From Paratinospora sagittata (taxonomy: Eukaryota; Streptophyta; Magnoliopsida; Ranunculales; Menispermaceae), in assembly GCA_035771175.1 (NCBI GenBank), contig CM069612.1, positions 28,716,150-28,780,149 of the forward strand: DNA of 64,000 bases, given 5' to 3'. Below, piece by piece: positions 37,161 through 59,305 of the stretch. The position numbers and the translations under genes are program-made. Positions within the stretch are counted from its first letter, which is position 1. The number at the start of each line of letters is the position of its first letter. The notes beneath the pieces were generated by a model that ran no database searches, was not told where the DNA came from, and saw only the letters and a program-made list of their open reading frames with translations.

Positions 37161-39592
37161 CTCAATTATTATCTTAGTTACACTTTAGAAAAACAATAGG
37201 TGCAAGGCCACTTCTAGTAGGGAGCCAAACTTCGACTTCTCCCTTGCTCTACCACTTGTTACTATTCGAAGGTGGAGGCTCCCACCCTTTGTCATGTTGT
37301 TAGATTGGACTCGTTGGCCCTTTCCATTCGTATATTGGTTATAGGCCTATCACAGCATCGCTATCGCTAATAGATTAAGTGTACCCAAAATATGAATTTT
37401 TCAATGAATTTGACAAAAGAAAAAGTATTAAGGATAATGAAAGTTAACATAAAATAACAAAAAGATATAATCAAAGTCTCCTACCAAATTAAGTTAGTTC
37501 ATTGTTAGGTATGCTTGTCGACAACCTAAATGAGGAGATATGATATGTTTTCTTTATCTTTACTGCAATGGTAGGCAATTGCAACTTGGAGAAAATCTTC
37601 TTTGATATCATGCCAACGTCTGAATGGTTTACACAGTCTCATCTGCTTTTTGTCATTTTATGTATATCTTTTAACTTGCGGTTCCCTATATCCCTCGAAT
37701 ACGGTGAACTTGGCTTTATTTCAAAAGTTCCTTCTTAGTCTTGTTTGGGTGGTCTTGCTTAGTACTCATCAATAAAGTACCTATAAAACTCCAATTTCTT
37801 AGCTGGAAAAGGGAAAAGTAACACACATCAGACTCTGTAGCTTCAATGAACTTTTTGTCATGCATTTTTTTTTTCAATATTACCATGATTCTTCACATCT
37901 GGAGTATTATGGGTGTTTACAGATTGAATTGAGCCAGATTTAGGTTAAATATTAACTCAATTTAATTAAGTCCGATTGTAAAATTTTAAAACAATTTAAT
38001 CTAATAGGAACCCTAAATTCAATTCAACTCAATAACTTTAATATATTAATTCTAAATTCTTATTTCCTAAGTTAATTTTTAAGTCAAATATAATTTTAAA
38101 TAATATTTTTATTCATATTATTTTATATATGAGATTTTATGTGATTATTAATAATACGTAATTCTAATAAAAATATTAATAAAAGAAATATTTAATATTC
38201 TTGATGAGTTCGGATTGATTTGAATTGATCAGGTTGATTTTTAAAAATTTGATTTAACCTAAACTTAATTGATTTACTAATTCCTAACACAATCCAACTC
38301 AACAAATTCTTTTGTCAAATTAATTGAGTTGTTAAAGACATCATAAATTATTTAAAAAATATACAAACACAACCTACAACCCTTCTAAAAGGCCATAGAA
38401 AAAAAGATAAAGGTAGAGACCCCACAAAGAAGCAAACAAAGGGCTGATGAGAAAGGGCATAGTCCTTTCCAAAAAAGACACTAAGGGCTTCATACAAAGG
38501 CCATGGACCCAAAAGTTGAGTTTACAAGTACAAGAAAAATATTTACTCTTATTCCATAAAAATGGAAAAGACAAAGTTGGAATCACCCTTTGGGCTTATA
38601 ATTTTTTTAGGTCTTGGGACCTATCTAATGTACCACGTGATTCTGAACATAAATAGCTTATGTACTTATTGAGGTGGCAGCACACATCAATTCAAACTCA
38701 ATTTTGTCTACAAGACAGCCCGACATATTTTATTTTTAAATACTTATATTTTAAAGATAAATTAATTTGTCGCGCTACATAATTGATTTGTTTATTATTT
38801 TAAGTATTGATGGTTAATTTATATTTTTAAATTAGATGAACACTATTGAAATAAGGAAAAAAAAAAAAACTCAACTATTTCACAAATCATATGAATGAAA
38901 TCAAATTTAAATTAGATTATTTCTTCCTCAAAAGTCTTAAGCTGCGGATAGAATTTTGTCTTTACCATTTTTGTTATAGTTTTTTTTATTCAAAAATTTA
39001 AAAAATACAAAATTAGTTAGTTGAAATGCAAAATCAGTATTTTCAAATTTTTAAAGAAATCATATTATTTTTAAAAAATAATAAAATGTTATTTTTTGAA
39101 TTATATTAATTACAAACAAAACTTAATAAATTAAGTTTATGATTTGAATATAATTTTCTTATTCAAAATTTTAAAAATACATAAAAAAATACTTTTTAAT
39201 TTTTTGTTAAGAATGCCCATTATTTTTAAGGTCAATTTTTTTTATTTTTTTTTTCGATTCAAATGGTAGTCTTTGAATAATAACCAAACAAATAACATCT
39301 TTGAGTTTTTCATTGCAAGTGCCTTTCTAATGATTTTGAGTTTAAAGCTTACTCTGTTGATCAAACATACGTCTTTAAATAAATATGTGGGGGCCGTGGT
39401 GTAAAAGAATTAGGTGACAGGCCAATACCTGCCGACCTTAAAAAAAAATATAAAAAATAAAAAAAACACAAAAACAAAAAATAATAATAATAACCAAACA
39501 AACGTAAATAGGAAGGAAAGCGAAGGGTATTTGCGAAATCAAGTATTCTCAATTTGAGGATTTTGCTGAACTCATGGTTTGGCCAGTTGCCA

Positions 39593-39598
39593 TATAAG
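39593..39598 (+). promoter_or_regulatory. TATA-like box of MAPDA
   Basis: TATAAG within 'gccatataagagac' lies about 200 bases before the start codon and about 35-60 bases before likely leader sequence. Position and composition fit a core promoter; nothing else supports it. Confidence 0.35.
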
Positions 39599-39715
39599 AG
39601 ACAACCAAATCTCTGCTTAGACGCAGAGCGTAGTAGGGGTACAGAGATTACACTCAGTCAGAGAGCTTCACGAGTGGCTCTTTCTTACTTATAGAGAAAA
39701 AACAGAGAGCATATA

Positions 39716-39748
39716 AGAAGAAGAAGTATTGCAGAAGAAGAAGGAGAA

Positions 39749-39779
<31 letters not shown>
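39716..39779 (+). repeat. GAA-repeat microsatellite in the MAPDA leader
   Basis: A purine-only run of GAA/GGA triplets, bracketed by two copies of 'gaagtattgcagaagag' or close variants, sits directly before the start codon. The pattern suggests slippage or duplication within the leader. Confidence 0.85.
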
Positions 39780-39795
39780 TATTGCAGAAGAGAAG

Positions 39796-42700
39796 ATGGA
39801 GGGGTGGTTGAAGTTACCAAAGATCGAGCTCCACGCTCACCTCAATGGCTCCGCCAGAGATTCTACATTGCTGTAACTATATATATATCTCTCTCTCTTA
39901 TTTCCTCTTTTCAAATTTTCCCATTATTTTTATTGAACTACTAGATAGATATATCTTCACTATAACTTCTAAATGTATTGATTGATTGGTATTAAATCAA
40001 CCCAATCATATGTGTGTGTTTGTGTGTTCTTGTGTTTCTTTTCTTTTTTTTTTTGATGTGATTTTTAATGATTTTTTTTGCTTATTTCTCTTTTTTTTTT
40101 AAAAAAAATTTCCAGAGAGCTTGCCAGGGCACTGGGGGAAAAGGGTGTCGCTGATTTCGCAAGTATTGAACATGTGATTCTGAAGAGTAAGTTTGTATCT
40201 ATATGTTCTGAACCCTAGACTAGAGATTCTTGATTAGATTGAATATGAAGGTACACCCACAAGTAGATTCCTCTCATTTTTGGACTTTTTGACTTGTGAT
40301 TTTAGTGTTAAGTGGGAACAGTTCAAAAGTTGAAAAACAATAAGTGAACAAGGTATAAAAATAAAATTATATTTATTTATGGACCTATTTACTTTTATTA
40401 AAACAAGTCCTTTTGTTACAACGTTTGCCAAGTGCTTTTGAACTAAAAATAGTTTTAAAGACATTCGACAACGTCGGCTTTTTGGCTAAACTGTATTACA
40501 ACTTTTGTAAAGTACTTTTGGACCAAAAATAGTTTAGAGACTTTTGGACCAAAAATAGTTTAGAGACATTTGACAATATCTGCTTTTGGCTAAACTATAG
40601 TGAACTTGTCTTTGAAGGAACCGACTGAGACAAACTTTTTTAAAAATTATTTTTTCTCTAGAAGCTCATTTTAAGAAATCATTTTCGCAAAAGTTGTACA
40701 AAATGAGGCCTATTATAAGTTATGAGCAGTGCTAAGGGTACAACAAATGAAACTCGCGGCAAAACTCAAATATTTTATATCCTTTAGATCAACATGAATC
40801 TCCATAATATATGTAGATTGATATTAATCCAAGGGCCATAAAATTCTCGAGTTTTCATGTGAGTTTCATTCTATGCATCTTTAGCTTTTTTCATAAGTTA
40901 TAACTATGTTTTTTTAGTAAAGTACTTGGGAGTGCAGAACCTGGGAGTGCCCTTTCGGAATGTTATTAGTATCAAAAACTTGGGAGTGCATTGCACCATT
41001 TGCTTCTTGATAATTATAGGCTTAGAATGGTGTCGTCGACTCTCCCAAAGTACTAATTTTCAGTTTTAAGTGATGCAGATGACCGTTCCTTGGTTGAGTG
41101 CTTCAAGCTGTTTGATTTGATCCGTTTACTCACTACCGACCATGCAACAGTCACTAGAATTACCAGAGAAGTACTTCCTGTGTTTTGATGTTTGAAAATT
41201 TTCGCCAGATATATCCAATTTGATACCCTATTTAGTTATATAACAGGTAATTGAAGACTTTGCTTCTGAGAATGTTGTTTACCTTGAGCTACGAACTACT
41301 CCCAAGGTACCCTTACACTACCTGAAGCTGGTTTTGTTTTTCATATTTTAATTTTAATTTAATGTTGATATGGAGTGTATTGTTTTTCATTTGCTTAGAA
41401 AAATGAAGCAATAGGTATGAGCAAACAATCGTACATGCAAGCAGTGATAGATGGCTTAAGGTCTGTTGATGCAGTTGACGTTGATTTCATGCCTCTAGAA
41501 GTGAACCTGGAAAAACCCAAAAAGTCATTATCAATCAATAACAATGGAATTGTAAGAAGAAATATATTTGTTCGCCTTCTTCTCAGCATTGACCGTCGTG
41601 AAACTGCAGAAGCAGCAATGGAAACTGTATGTTAAGGGAATACCATTTGTAGGCTTAACTTCTTGCATGCTTTTCTACAGCTGGTAGTCTCAAAGTGCCC
41701 GTTTGTTTCTAACTTCCCATTTTAATCAAGCACCACTTTCTTTTGACAGGTTCTACTAGCACTGGAACTGAGAGACCTAGGAGTGGTTGGCATTGACCTT
41801 TCGGGCAATCCTGCTGTAGGTGAATGGTATTTCCTCACTAACTAGACTTTTTATCTTATCTAGCAAATTTATTTAAATTATTTTTTATTTTTTATTTATT
41901 TTTGAGAATCGAGAGTAATCGGGCTTTGCCCAACCAATCCCTTGAGCCTTGATTGCTCAAGTGGGAAACACCCCCAATGGCCATCTAATCCTATGCTTAG
42001 TATTAGGCCTTCTCCTTGGTGTGGGCAGTGAGATTTGAAATTAGGACTTCCAAGGTTTGAGTTGTCCTAGTTACCACCACACAATCGCTTGGGATGGTTT
42101 CTAGAATTATTATATCTTGCTTAATAGGAAAACTCAATGTCTTGCTCATCCTTTATCATGGCAGGGATACATTTTTGCCAGCATTGAATTTTGCCAAGGA
42201 GCAAGGTCTCCCTATTGCGCTTCATTGTGGAGAGGTGTGTTGTCTTTCTCAAGGCACTGGTATCTGGTTAGGCAATTCTAGTCTTTTGCCAGGATTTTCA
42301 TGTCCATTGTGTTCAAGACCACTCTGACTAGTTTGTTTTGATAACTTAGCAAATGTAGGTACCTAACCGGAAATTAGAAGTTCAAGCAATGCTGGACTTT
42401 CTCCCTGAACGGATTGGCCATGCTATTTGCCTTGAAGACGAACACTGGAGACAGTTGAAGTTGTCTAAGATTCCGGTTTGATGCTTACCACTTTCTATTT
42501 GAACAAATACATCTTTCATCAAAATGCATGAAATAACAAGCTGGGGACATAAATATCCCTTCTTTGTTTGATACTTCTCCCAAAAATTTATATGTTCTTT
42601 TTCCTTTGTGAAAATCATGCAGGTTGAGATTTGTTTGACATCAAATGTCCAGACTGAATGTGTTTCTTCCATCCATGACCATCATTTCAGTTAGGTTTTT

Positions 42701-43178
42701 TCCGTATATCTTGCTAAATACTAACATTACAATTAAAAGGAGAACCGAAATGGAAGCTTGCTTACCATCTTTCATTAGTTTTTTTTATATATATTTCTCA
42801 CTGTTCTATGTAGAATTGTCATATATTTAATTTAGAACTATTTGCACTGGTGATGCAGTTGATCTCTACAATTCCAAGCATCCTTTGGTCTTGTGCACAG
42901 ATGATCCAGGTGTCTTCTCTACGACTCTTTCTCGCGAGTACCATCTTGCATCATCTGCATTGGGTGTGTATCTTATCCAATTATTTTGTACCTAGAGTGT
43001 GAATTACATTATTTATAAACATGCTCATATTTGTTTATGTGTGAACTATAAAGGTTTAGGTAAGGAGGAAGTGTTTCAGATGGGAAGGAATGCAATTGAC
43101 TACATATTCGCAGATGAAATGGTGAAGAAGAATTTGAGAGAGATTTTTCGCTCATTCGCTCATGATGAAGGAATTTAA
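39796..43178 (+). CDS. MAPDA: N6-methyl-AMP deaminase (adenosine deaminase-like)
   Basis: Eleven exons: 39796-39872, 40116-40186, 41079-41170, 41247-41306, 41399-41626, 41750-41826, 42165-42234, 42359-42475, 42623-42689, 42859-42963 and 43054-43178, in phase, 362 residues. It belongs to the metal-dependent adenosine/AMP deaminase superfamily: zinc ligands in LHAHLNGS (His13, His15), catalytic HCGE (His222, Glu225), a later GHAICL histidine, and the Asp pair in LCTDDPG (301, 302). The LNGS form after HAH, rather than the LDGA of true adenosine deaminase, marks the ADAL/MAPDA subgroup, which hydrolyses N6-methyl-AMP to IMP in the cytosol and clears modified nucleotides from m6A RNA turnover. 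Length is as in Arabidopsis. No transit peptide is visible. Introns 2 and 6 carry a MITE and a SINE. Confidence 0.94.
40514..40565. repeat. 26-bp perfect tandem repeat in MAPDA intron 2
   Basis: Units 40514-40539 and 40540-40565 ('acttttggaccaaaaatag' plus 'tttagag') are identical. Diverged half-copies flank them between about 40426 and 40600, all sharing 'ttttg..aaaaatag'. Non-coding. Confidence 0.85.
40724..40892. mobile_element. Mutator-type MITE with 9-bp target duplication
   Basis: A 169-base element is flanked by ATAAGTTAT on both sides (40715-40723 and 40893-40901). Nearly the whole element is an inverted repeat: left 'gctaagggtacaacaaatga' against the reverse of right 'attctatgcatctttagc', centred near 40808. 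A 9-base duplication is the signature of Mutator-family transposition. No coding capacity. It lies in intron 2 of MAPDA. Confidence 0.85.
41885..42095 (-). mobile_element. tRNA-derived SINE relic in MAPDA intron 6 (antisense)
   Basis: On the minus strand 'gattgtgtggtggtaactagg' minus its first base gives an A-box-like stretch, followed by 'cctaatttcaaatctcac', a degraded B box, and then 'tgcccacacc', as in plant SINE bodies. Borders are approximate. Confidence 0.5.
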
Positions 43179-44443
43179 CTGATGATTCCATCAGAGTACT
43201 AGATATCATCATTATTAATATGATTAATAGGAGTTGTATTGAACAACAAAATTCCCTTCTTCTTTTTTTCTTTAATGGAAGTAATTTTGTTTCGGGTGAT
43301 TAATATTTTTCATTGTTGCACCTTTCCACCTCCCTTCCCCTTCATTAGAATGACTACAAATTGCAGTTGAACACAGGAGTAAAAGAAGAAGAGGGCATGA
43401 CTACCTGTAAAATATACTTGTGTTTTTGTACACCTATCTCATTCTTCTCAGGTGTTTCAATGCAAGTTCATCATTGTGTTTGAATTTAAAAGTGAAAAGG
43501 GTACAAAATAGATAGCCTAGTCCTTGTATCTAGTTTATGTAAGGGGTAGTAGAGTTTGTTACCAAAGCATATATATTATTAAGCATTTGATTTTTAACTG
43601 AACTTTCCATTCATTTTTGAACTTTTAATTTCAGTATTAATGTAACTTATACTTTTTATTTAATCTTACTACAGATAAAATCAAAGTAGTTGTGGACTAG
43701 CTAGGAATACATGACTTTCACTTATCATTGGGTGTTATTCTAATCTCCTCTTGGAGACCCTTGCATACACAATTCTGTTTATACCAAAATTAAGTGATTT
43801 TAGATAGCTTGACTACACATGTTTCAAGCGTTATTGTATCTAACAACTTTTAAAAAATAAAAGATAACTATTGTCATTAACTTAATAGATATTCAGTATT
43901 TCCAACTTCATAAAAATAAAAATAAAAAGTTAAGGCTGTATTTGGTTTATGATTTGGATAGATTTTCTGTATCGAAATATTTGAAAATAGAGAAATCGTG
44001 TTTGGTTACTTAAAATTTCGAAAATAGTTTTTCAAAATTTACAAAAAAATTATGTTATTTTCAAAAAATGAGAAAACATTATTTTATAAATTTTTATTTT
44101 TTGAGTTATATTATAGTTTTTGAATCACAAATCAAACACAACTTAAACCACTCAAATTATTTTTAAAAATAGTTTTAGAGTTTTTTTTACAACATTTATT
44201 TCATTGGAGCACGTGGCCAGGAACCATACGGTAATAATTGATGTTACTGAACCAACGGGAGCAGGGGATCCCCATTCCGATACTCCATATTAACAACAGT
44301 AGAAGAGAGGAGGGTGCGCAGGTTAAGGCCCTGGTAACTCCCAGCGCAAATCAGACCTCGATGCGCTCTTTTTAGCCTTTCTTCTCTCCGGTGTCTCGTT
44401 CCTCTCTAGTGCTGATCCAACGGCAGAGATTGGTTGATAGAAG
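43179..44443. other. Spacer between MAPDA and UBP5
   Basis: This holds the 3' end of MAPDA, a PIF-type MITE (43934-44143) and the UBP5 leader, which is GC-richer in its last 200 bases. Minus-strand frames at 44323-44566 overlap that leader and exon 1 and look like shadows of it. No further gene. Confidence 0.6.
43934..44143. mobile_element. PIF/Harbinger (Tourist-like) MITE
   Basis: The 210-base AT-rich element is flanked by TAA (43931-43933 and 44144-44146). The terminal inverted repeat is 'ggctgtatttggtttatgat' against the reverse of the right end, 'agttgtgtttgatttgtgat', about three quarters identical. TAA target and GTTTGG-type ends fit PIF/Harbinger MITEs. It shares interior blocks with the element at 21.2 kb. 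No coding capacity. Confidence 0.65.
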
Positions 44444-55460
<11,017 letters not shown>

Positions 55461-55916
55461 TCTTGTACTGGTCAGAATGATATCATACTTCTTTCCAGAA
55501 GTAAATCACCACCATAAGCTTTTCAGGGAGCAAAGCAAGGGTGTGTGCATTTGAGTGTAAATAACCTGCATGAATGAACAATCACCAGCCACTGCGTGGT
55601 AGATTTCAAGGGTATTTATAAATATTCTTGTATGGCGTAGGAATTAGTGGGTTTAGCAAACTTGGCCTGCATATGCAGGGTTGTAATGTTATCAAGCTCT
55701 TAAAATAGTTTTGCCGCACCCTTTAGTTAGTCTATAGGGTGTGCTTTCTTCAAACCTTGTACTACTATTATAGATACATTATCTAGTTTCTGTTCTCACC
55801 CCAACTAGTTTGAAAGGAATTGAATATTCATCAAGTGTCTTTATTTTCATTCATTTTTTATCCATTTTAGGAATTCCATTACCATAGATTCAAATTGAAA
55901 TATTCTTTTGAGTTAA

Positions 55917-58181
55917 TAGTAGTGTCAGTAAATTGGTTTAAACCATCGAACCGAACTAAACCGGTGTATTCAATTCGGTTTCTTTGCACAGTTTGGTTTG
56001 GTTTTGGTTTGGGGGTTTTAAAAATTGATCGATTGGGTTTAGATTATCGTAGGCCCAGTGCAAAGGTCTTGAAAATTGACAGTAAACCGAATCAACAATA
56101 AAGGTAAAAGCATAAATTTTCATTAACACGCCAATTTAAAATTTTTCTTTTTGAATTATTGAAATAACCTGTTGTATAATTTCTTCTTTGGATATTATTA
56201 TTTTTTTAAATGACATTCATATCCAAAAGTTTGATTCTCTTTGCACCTAAGTCCGCCCTTTCCTTCTTAACCTTGCTAACATATTTAAATATTTTTAAAG
56301 TTAAAAGAATAAACAACTTTCAAATTTGCTATTTTTGTTCTTTATATTAACATGTATACTTTTTTTTTTTTTTTTATTGTAATTTTATTAAGATAAAACT
56401 ATTGAACTTGTACTTATTTTAAAATGAGTTCAACTAAAAAATAAAAATATTTATAAAATCAAATGTTTGTTATAATATTAAACTCAATATTTTTAAAAAT
56501 AAATATAATAAATAATTAAAAATTTTAAAATTATGTAATGGTATTTCTGAAACAACCATTTAAAAAATGAATTAAAATTAAAAGAAAATAAAATGATCAA
56601 ACTAAATCAACTAAACAATTAAAATAAAACTATAAATTTAATTGGAAATTGATTAATAACAGGTTATAGTGGTTGGTTGACCACTTTTTTTTGTCTTTAT
56701 TTTATTTTAACATGTTTACCTTTTAATTTTATTTTAAAGATAAAATTATATAAATAAATGAAAAAACATGAAGGTGATAAATTGTACATTAATTAAGAAG
56801 AATAATAAAAATAAATCAAGTCTTTATTTTATCTCTCTTCTCTCTTCCTGCGCTAAACTAACGAGCCGCCCCTTCTCTATTCCTCTCGTCGTTCCTTAAA
56901 CCCCAAATCGCCGCTCTTCTTTCCTTCAAAACCCCACATCGAGGGCTAGTTGAGAGTACAAATCGTTTTTGAGAACGTTTTGGGAATAATGCTCTGAAGA
57001 TTTGGAAATTTCGTCGGTGCGGCGGGACGCGGCGGCGTTCTTCTTTCTGGTGAGCTTCTTATCCGCTGCTTATGGTAGGGTAATTCTAGGGTTTCTGATT
57101 TCGAATTCATGCGTTCTTGGAATTGTGTTCTTTGTTGTGGTGAATGGCTGTTTAGGGAGGTACAAGTCGTTTTTGAAAGAGTGTGGATTCTTGGTTTTTA
57201 TCGGATACTTTTGTGGCTCTTGTGTATGCTGTGGATTCTTGGGTTGCAATCATGGAAACCAGGAGTGGATGGGAAATTGTGAAAGAAGGGTGTTATTTAT
57301 TTTTATTTTTTTGATAGGACATAAAAGACATGCAACTTTAGGTAATGGAATTTTGATTGATTGCGATCTGTTTTAAACAGCAAGGAATTTACAAAGTTAG
57401 ATAAAGCCATACCAGAAAACTGCTCTGCTACCTCCTAAAATCATTATAAGAATGTGTTTTTCCAAAAAATTATGTGTATTGATATGCTCATGTTGCGTTC
57501 TCTTCTGAATCGTATTCAGGCGAAACTTTGATTTCCGGAAGCATAGTTAATTGTTTGTCTTTGAAGCTCTCCCCTTCTACTTCTTCATTTTCTGCAACCT
57601 TTGGGAGCTCATTACAGTTGATGGTGTGCCATATTGGTCTCGCTTCTTTAAGCATTGGATGTTTGATATCTACTATGTTGAACCAAGCAATTCAACTTAA
57701 ATGCTTTGAAGCTATCCTACGTGGGTCCTTTGTGAGATGGGTTTTGGCCTGGATATTTTGTAATTTCTTTGCTGCTATATTTCAGTCAGCAATAGAGATT
57801 TACTTCATGGTGGTTTGGTTGAGATATTATGTATGTTAAATATTTTTATGTGGGTATTGAAGCAATAAGATATGTTGATACATATGTTGATGAAATAAAT
57901 AAAAAAAATTGTAACATTACATGACTATGTTGTATTATTTGCAATATGTTTCTTTTAATTTAAAAAAAAAAAAATTTACAGGTTAAAAAATATAAACCGA
58001 TCAATCCAAACCGAACCAAACCAAATTGGTCCGGTTCGGATCGGTTCGGTTTAGGGGGTATAATTGGTTCGGTTTCGGTTTATAAAAAGCCAAACCGATG
58101 CTCATCGGTTTGGTTTGTGGTTTGGGGTCTAAACTGATCCAAACGCCCAAATCGATCCAAACCGAACCGATGACACCCCTA
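55917..58181. mobile_element. Possible hAT-like composite element enclosing a gene fragment
   Basis: The left end 'tagtagtgtca' and the reverse of the right end, 'taggggtgtca', agree at 9 of 11 positions and resemble hAT-type ends. Both are followed by repeated 'ggtttcggttt/aaccgaacc' subterminal motifs. Flanking 8-base sequences ('tgagttaa', 'gcatgcag') do not match, so a target duplication is absent or lost, and the two ends may belong to separate small elements. No transposase seen. Confidence 0.3.
57000..57840 (+). pseudogene. Unrecognised broken gene fragment
   Basis: A leader-like pyrimidine-rich stretch (56820-56990) is followed by ATG CTC and an immediate TGA. The frame after it, to a GTGAGC donor near 57050, is GC-rich (Gly/Ala/Arg codons) and unlike its surroundings. 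At about 57520 'gtattcag' could be an acceptor, opening a hydrophobic frame to 57839 with no recognisable domain. The open frames here begin with TTG rather than ATG. The pattern suggests exons of a host gene no longer able to code. Alternatively it is chance openness in a transposon. I do not recognise a family. Confidence 0.3.
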
Positions 58182-58810
58182 GCATGCAGAATAGGTTTGT
58201 GGGTGAGTGAAAATTAGGTGGTTTCTTCTATATAGTACTAAACTATACAAATCCGCTTAAAATTTTAAATTTTTTTATTTGAAGGGAAGAATTTTAATGT
58301 AAACGTTAAATAATTTAAAGATTAAAACTTTAAGAAAATAAAAGATTTGTAATTAATTTAATTATTAATTAAATAAGCTTATGTATAAAGCTTGTATATC
58401 ACTACATATTTATAAAACTAAAATAATTAAATTAATATTTTAATGATTATATTAAATATTTTGAAGATTAAAAAACTTGAAGAATGTTGAGGATTACTCT
58501 ACTTGTAATCTCTTAATAAAAAAAGAGAAGATAATATAAAAATTTATTTTTGGATAAATTTTATTTTTTTCTATCTCTATTCATAGTAAAGGTATAACAT
58601 CTACAACTAAAACATTTTGGCTTTTTTTTATTATTATTTTTTTACAAATAACAGGTACGAAGATGGATTAACCCCATCTTAGGCAGGGCACATTGCGTTT
58701 GTATACATCACTCGTATTTTAAGAATATTTCCACCGCACCTATGTTGGGCTGAAGCTTAAAGTATCCATATGAATAGGACTCGACGTGAAGTTGCTTACC
58801 TATCTTAAAA

Positions 58811-58980
58811 GAAAGATGCTAATCTGACTACAAAATAATACAACTACAATTGTAACTACACTTTTAATGTCATTAGATCATTCAATACATGTATTAAGAT
58901 GTGTAATACATGCATATCCAGGGTATTAATGGTGTAGTTACACTTGTAGTTATAGTTTTTGTGTTAGATTAGCATTTTCC
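58811..58980. mobile_element. Mutator-type MITE with 9-bp target duplication
   Basis: The 170-base element is flanked by ATCTTAAAA (58802-58810 and 58981-58989). The inverted termini span about 58 bases: left 'gaaagatgctaatctgac' against the reverse of right, 'ggaaaatgctaatctaac'. Both arms share 'tgtaactacac'. Perfect 9-base duplication and ends starting G(G)AAA fit Mutator-type MITEs. No coding capacity. Confidence 0.88.
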
Positions 58981-59305
58981 ATCTTAAAAATACTTCTAAT
59001 GAACAAGTAAGACCTGAGACGTAAAGTTGTTTACTTCGTTAAAGGCCACCAGTGCGACTCGAACCCTAGCTATGCTTATTCTTCTAGCAGTAATTATTAA
59101 AATCTTATAAGTAAAGGGTAAGTTGTTAACAAGCACTTTCCTATATAAGAAATTCTGATATAAAACTAAGTTAACACCCCCTTAGCTCTCCGACTCTCTT
59201 TGCCTGTGAATTTCCAGTTCTCATAAACGACTCCATCGAAAAGACAGTGACACTGTTTCTCTTCTGCAAATCTATAGTAATTGTGGTTTTGAAGATTCAA
59301 AAAAC

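Larger units (their letters stand above)
36647..39795. other. Intergenic region between RPL6 and MAPDA
   Basis: It contains the RPL6 3' end, a SINE (37021-37160), and AT-rich sequence at 37,910-38,330 whose outer parts are weak inverted copies of each other ('gatttaggttaaat' against 'atttaacctaaac'), suggesting an old MITE. From 38,940 to 39,290 the AT-rich sequence resembles the 43.9-kb MITE family loosely. Small frames at 38374-38586 and 38447-38656 are opposite-strand shadows without domains. Confidence 0.6.
55461..59305. other. Spacer between UBP5 and the NEPRO-like gene
   Basis: The UBP5 3' end is followed by a region with hAT-like ends and a broken gene fragment (55917-58181), then AT-rich sequence, then a Mutator MITE (58811-58980) inside sequence with an antisense tRNA-like B box ('gactcgaaccctagc' at about 59056). 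The last ~130 bases hold the leader of the next gene. No intact gene recognised. Confidence 0.55.

Noticed and set aside
57002..57376. Open frame of 124 codons with a hydrophobic middle
   Set aside because: It starts with TTG rather than ATG, no ATG-started version exists in this frame, and it matches no family. It crosses a likely splice donor near 57050. Kept only as part of the broken fragment.
57528..57839. Hydrophobic 103-codon frame that could be a small membrane protein
   Set aside because: It also begins with TTG and follows an acceptor-like site, so it would be an internal exon at best. No domain is recognisable.
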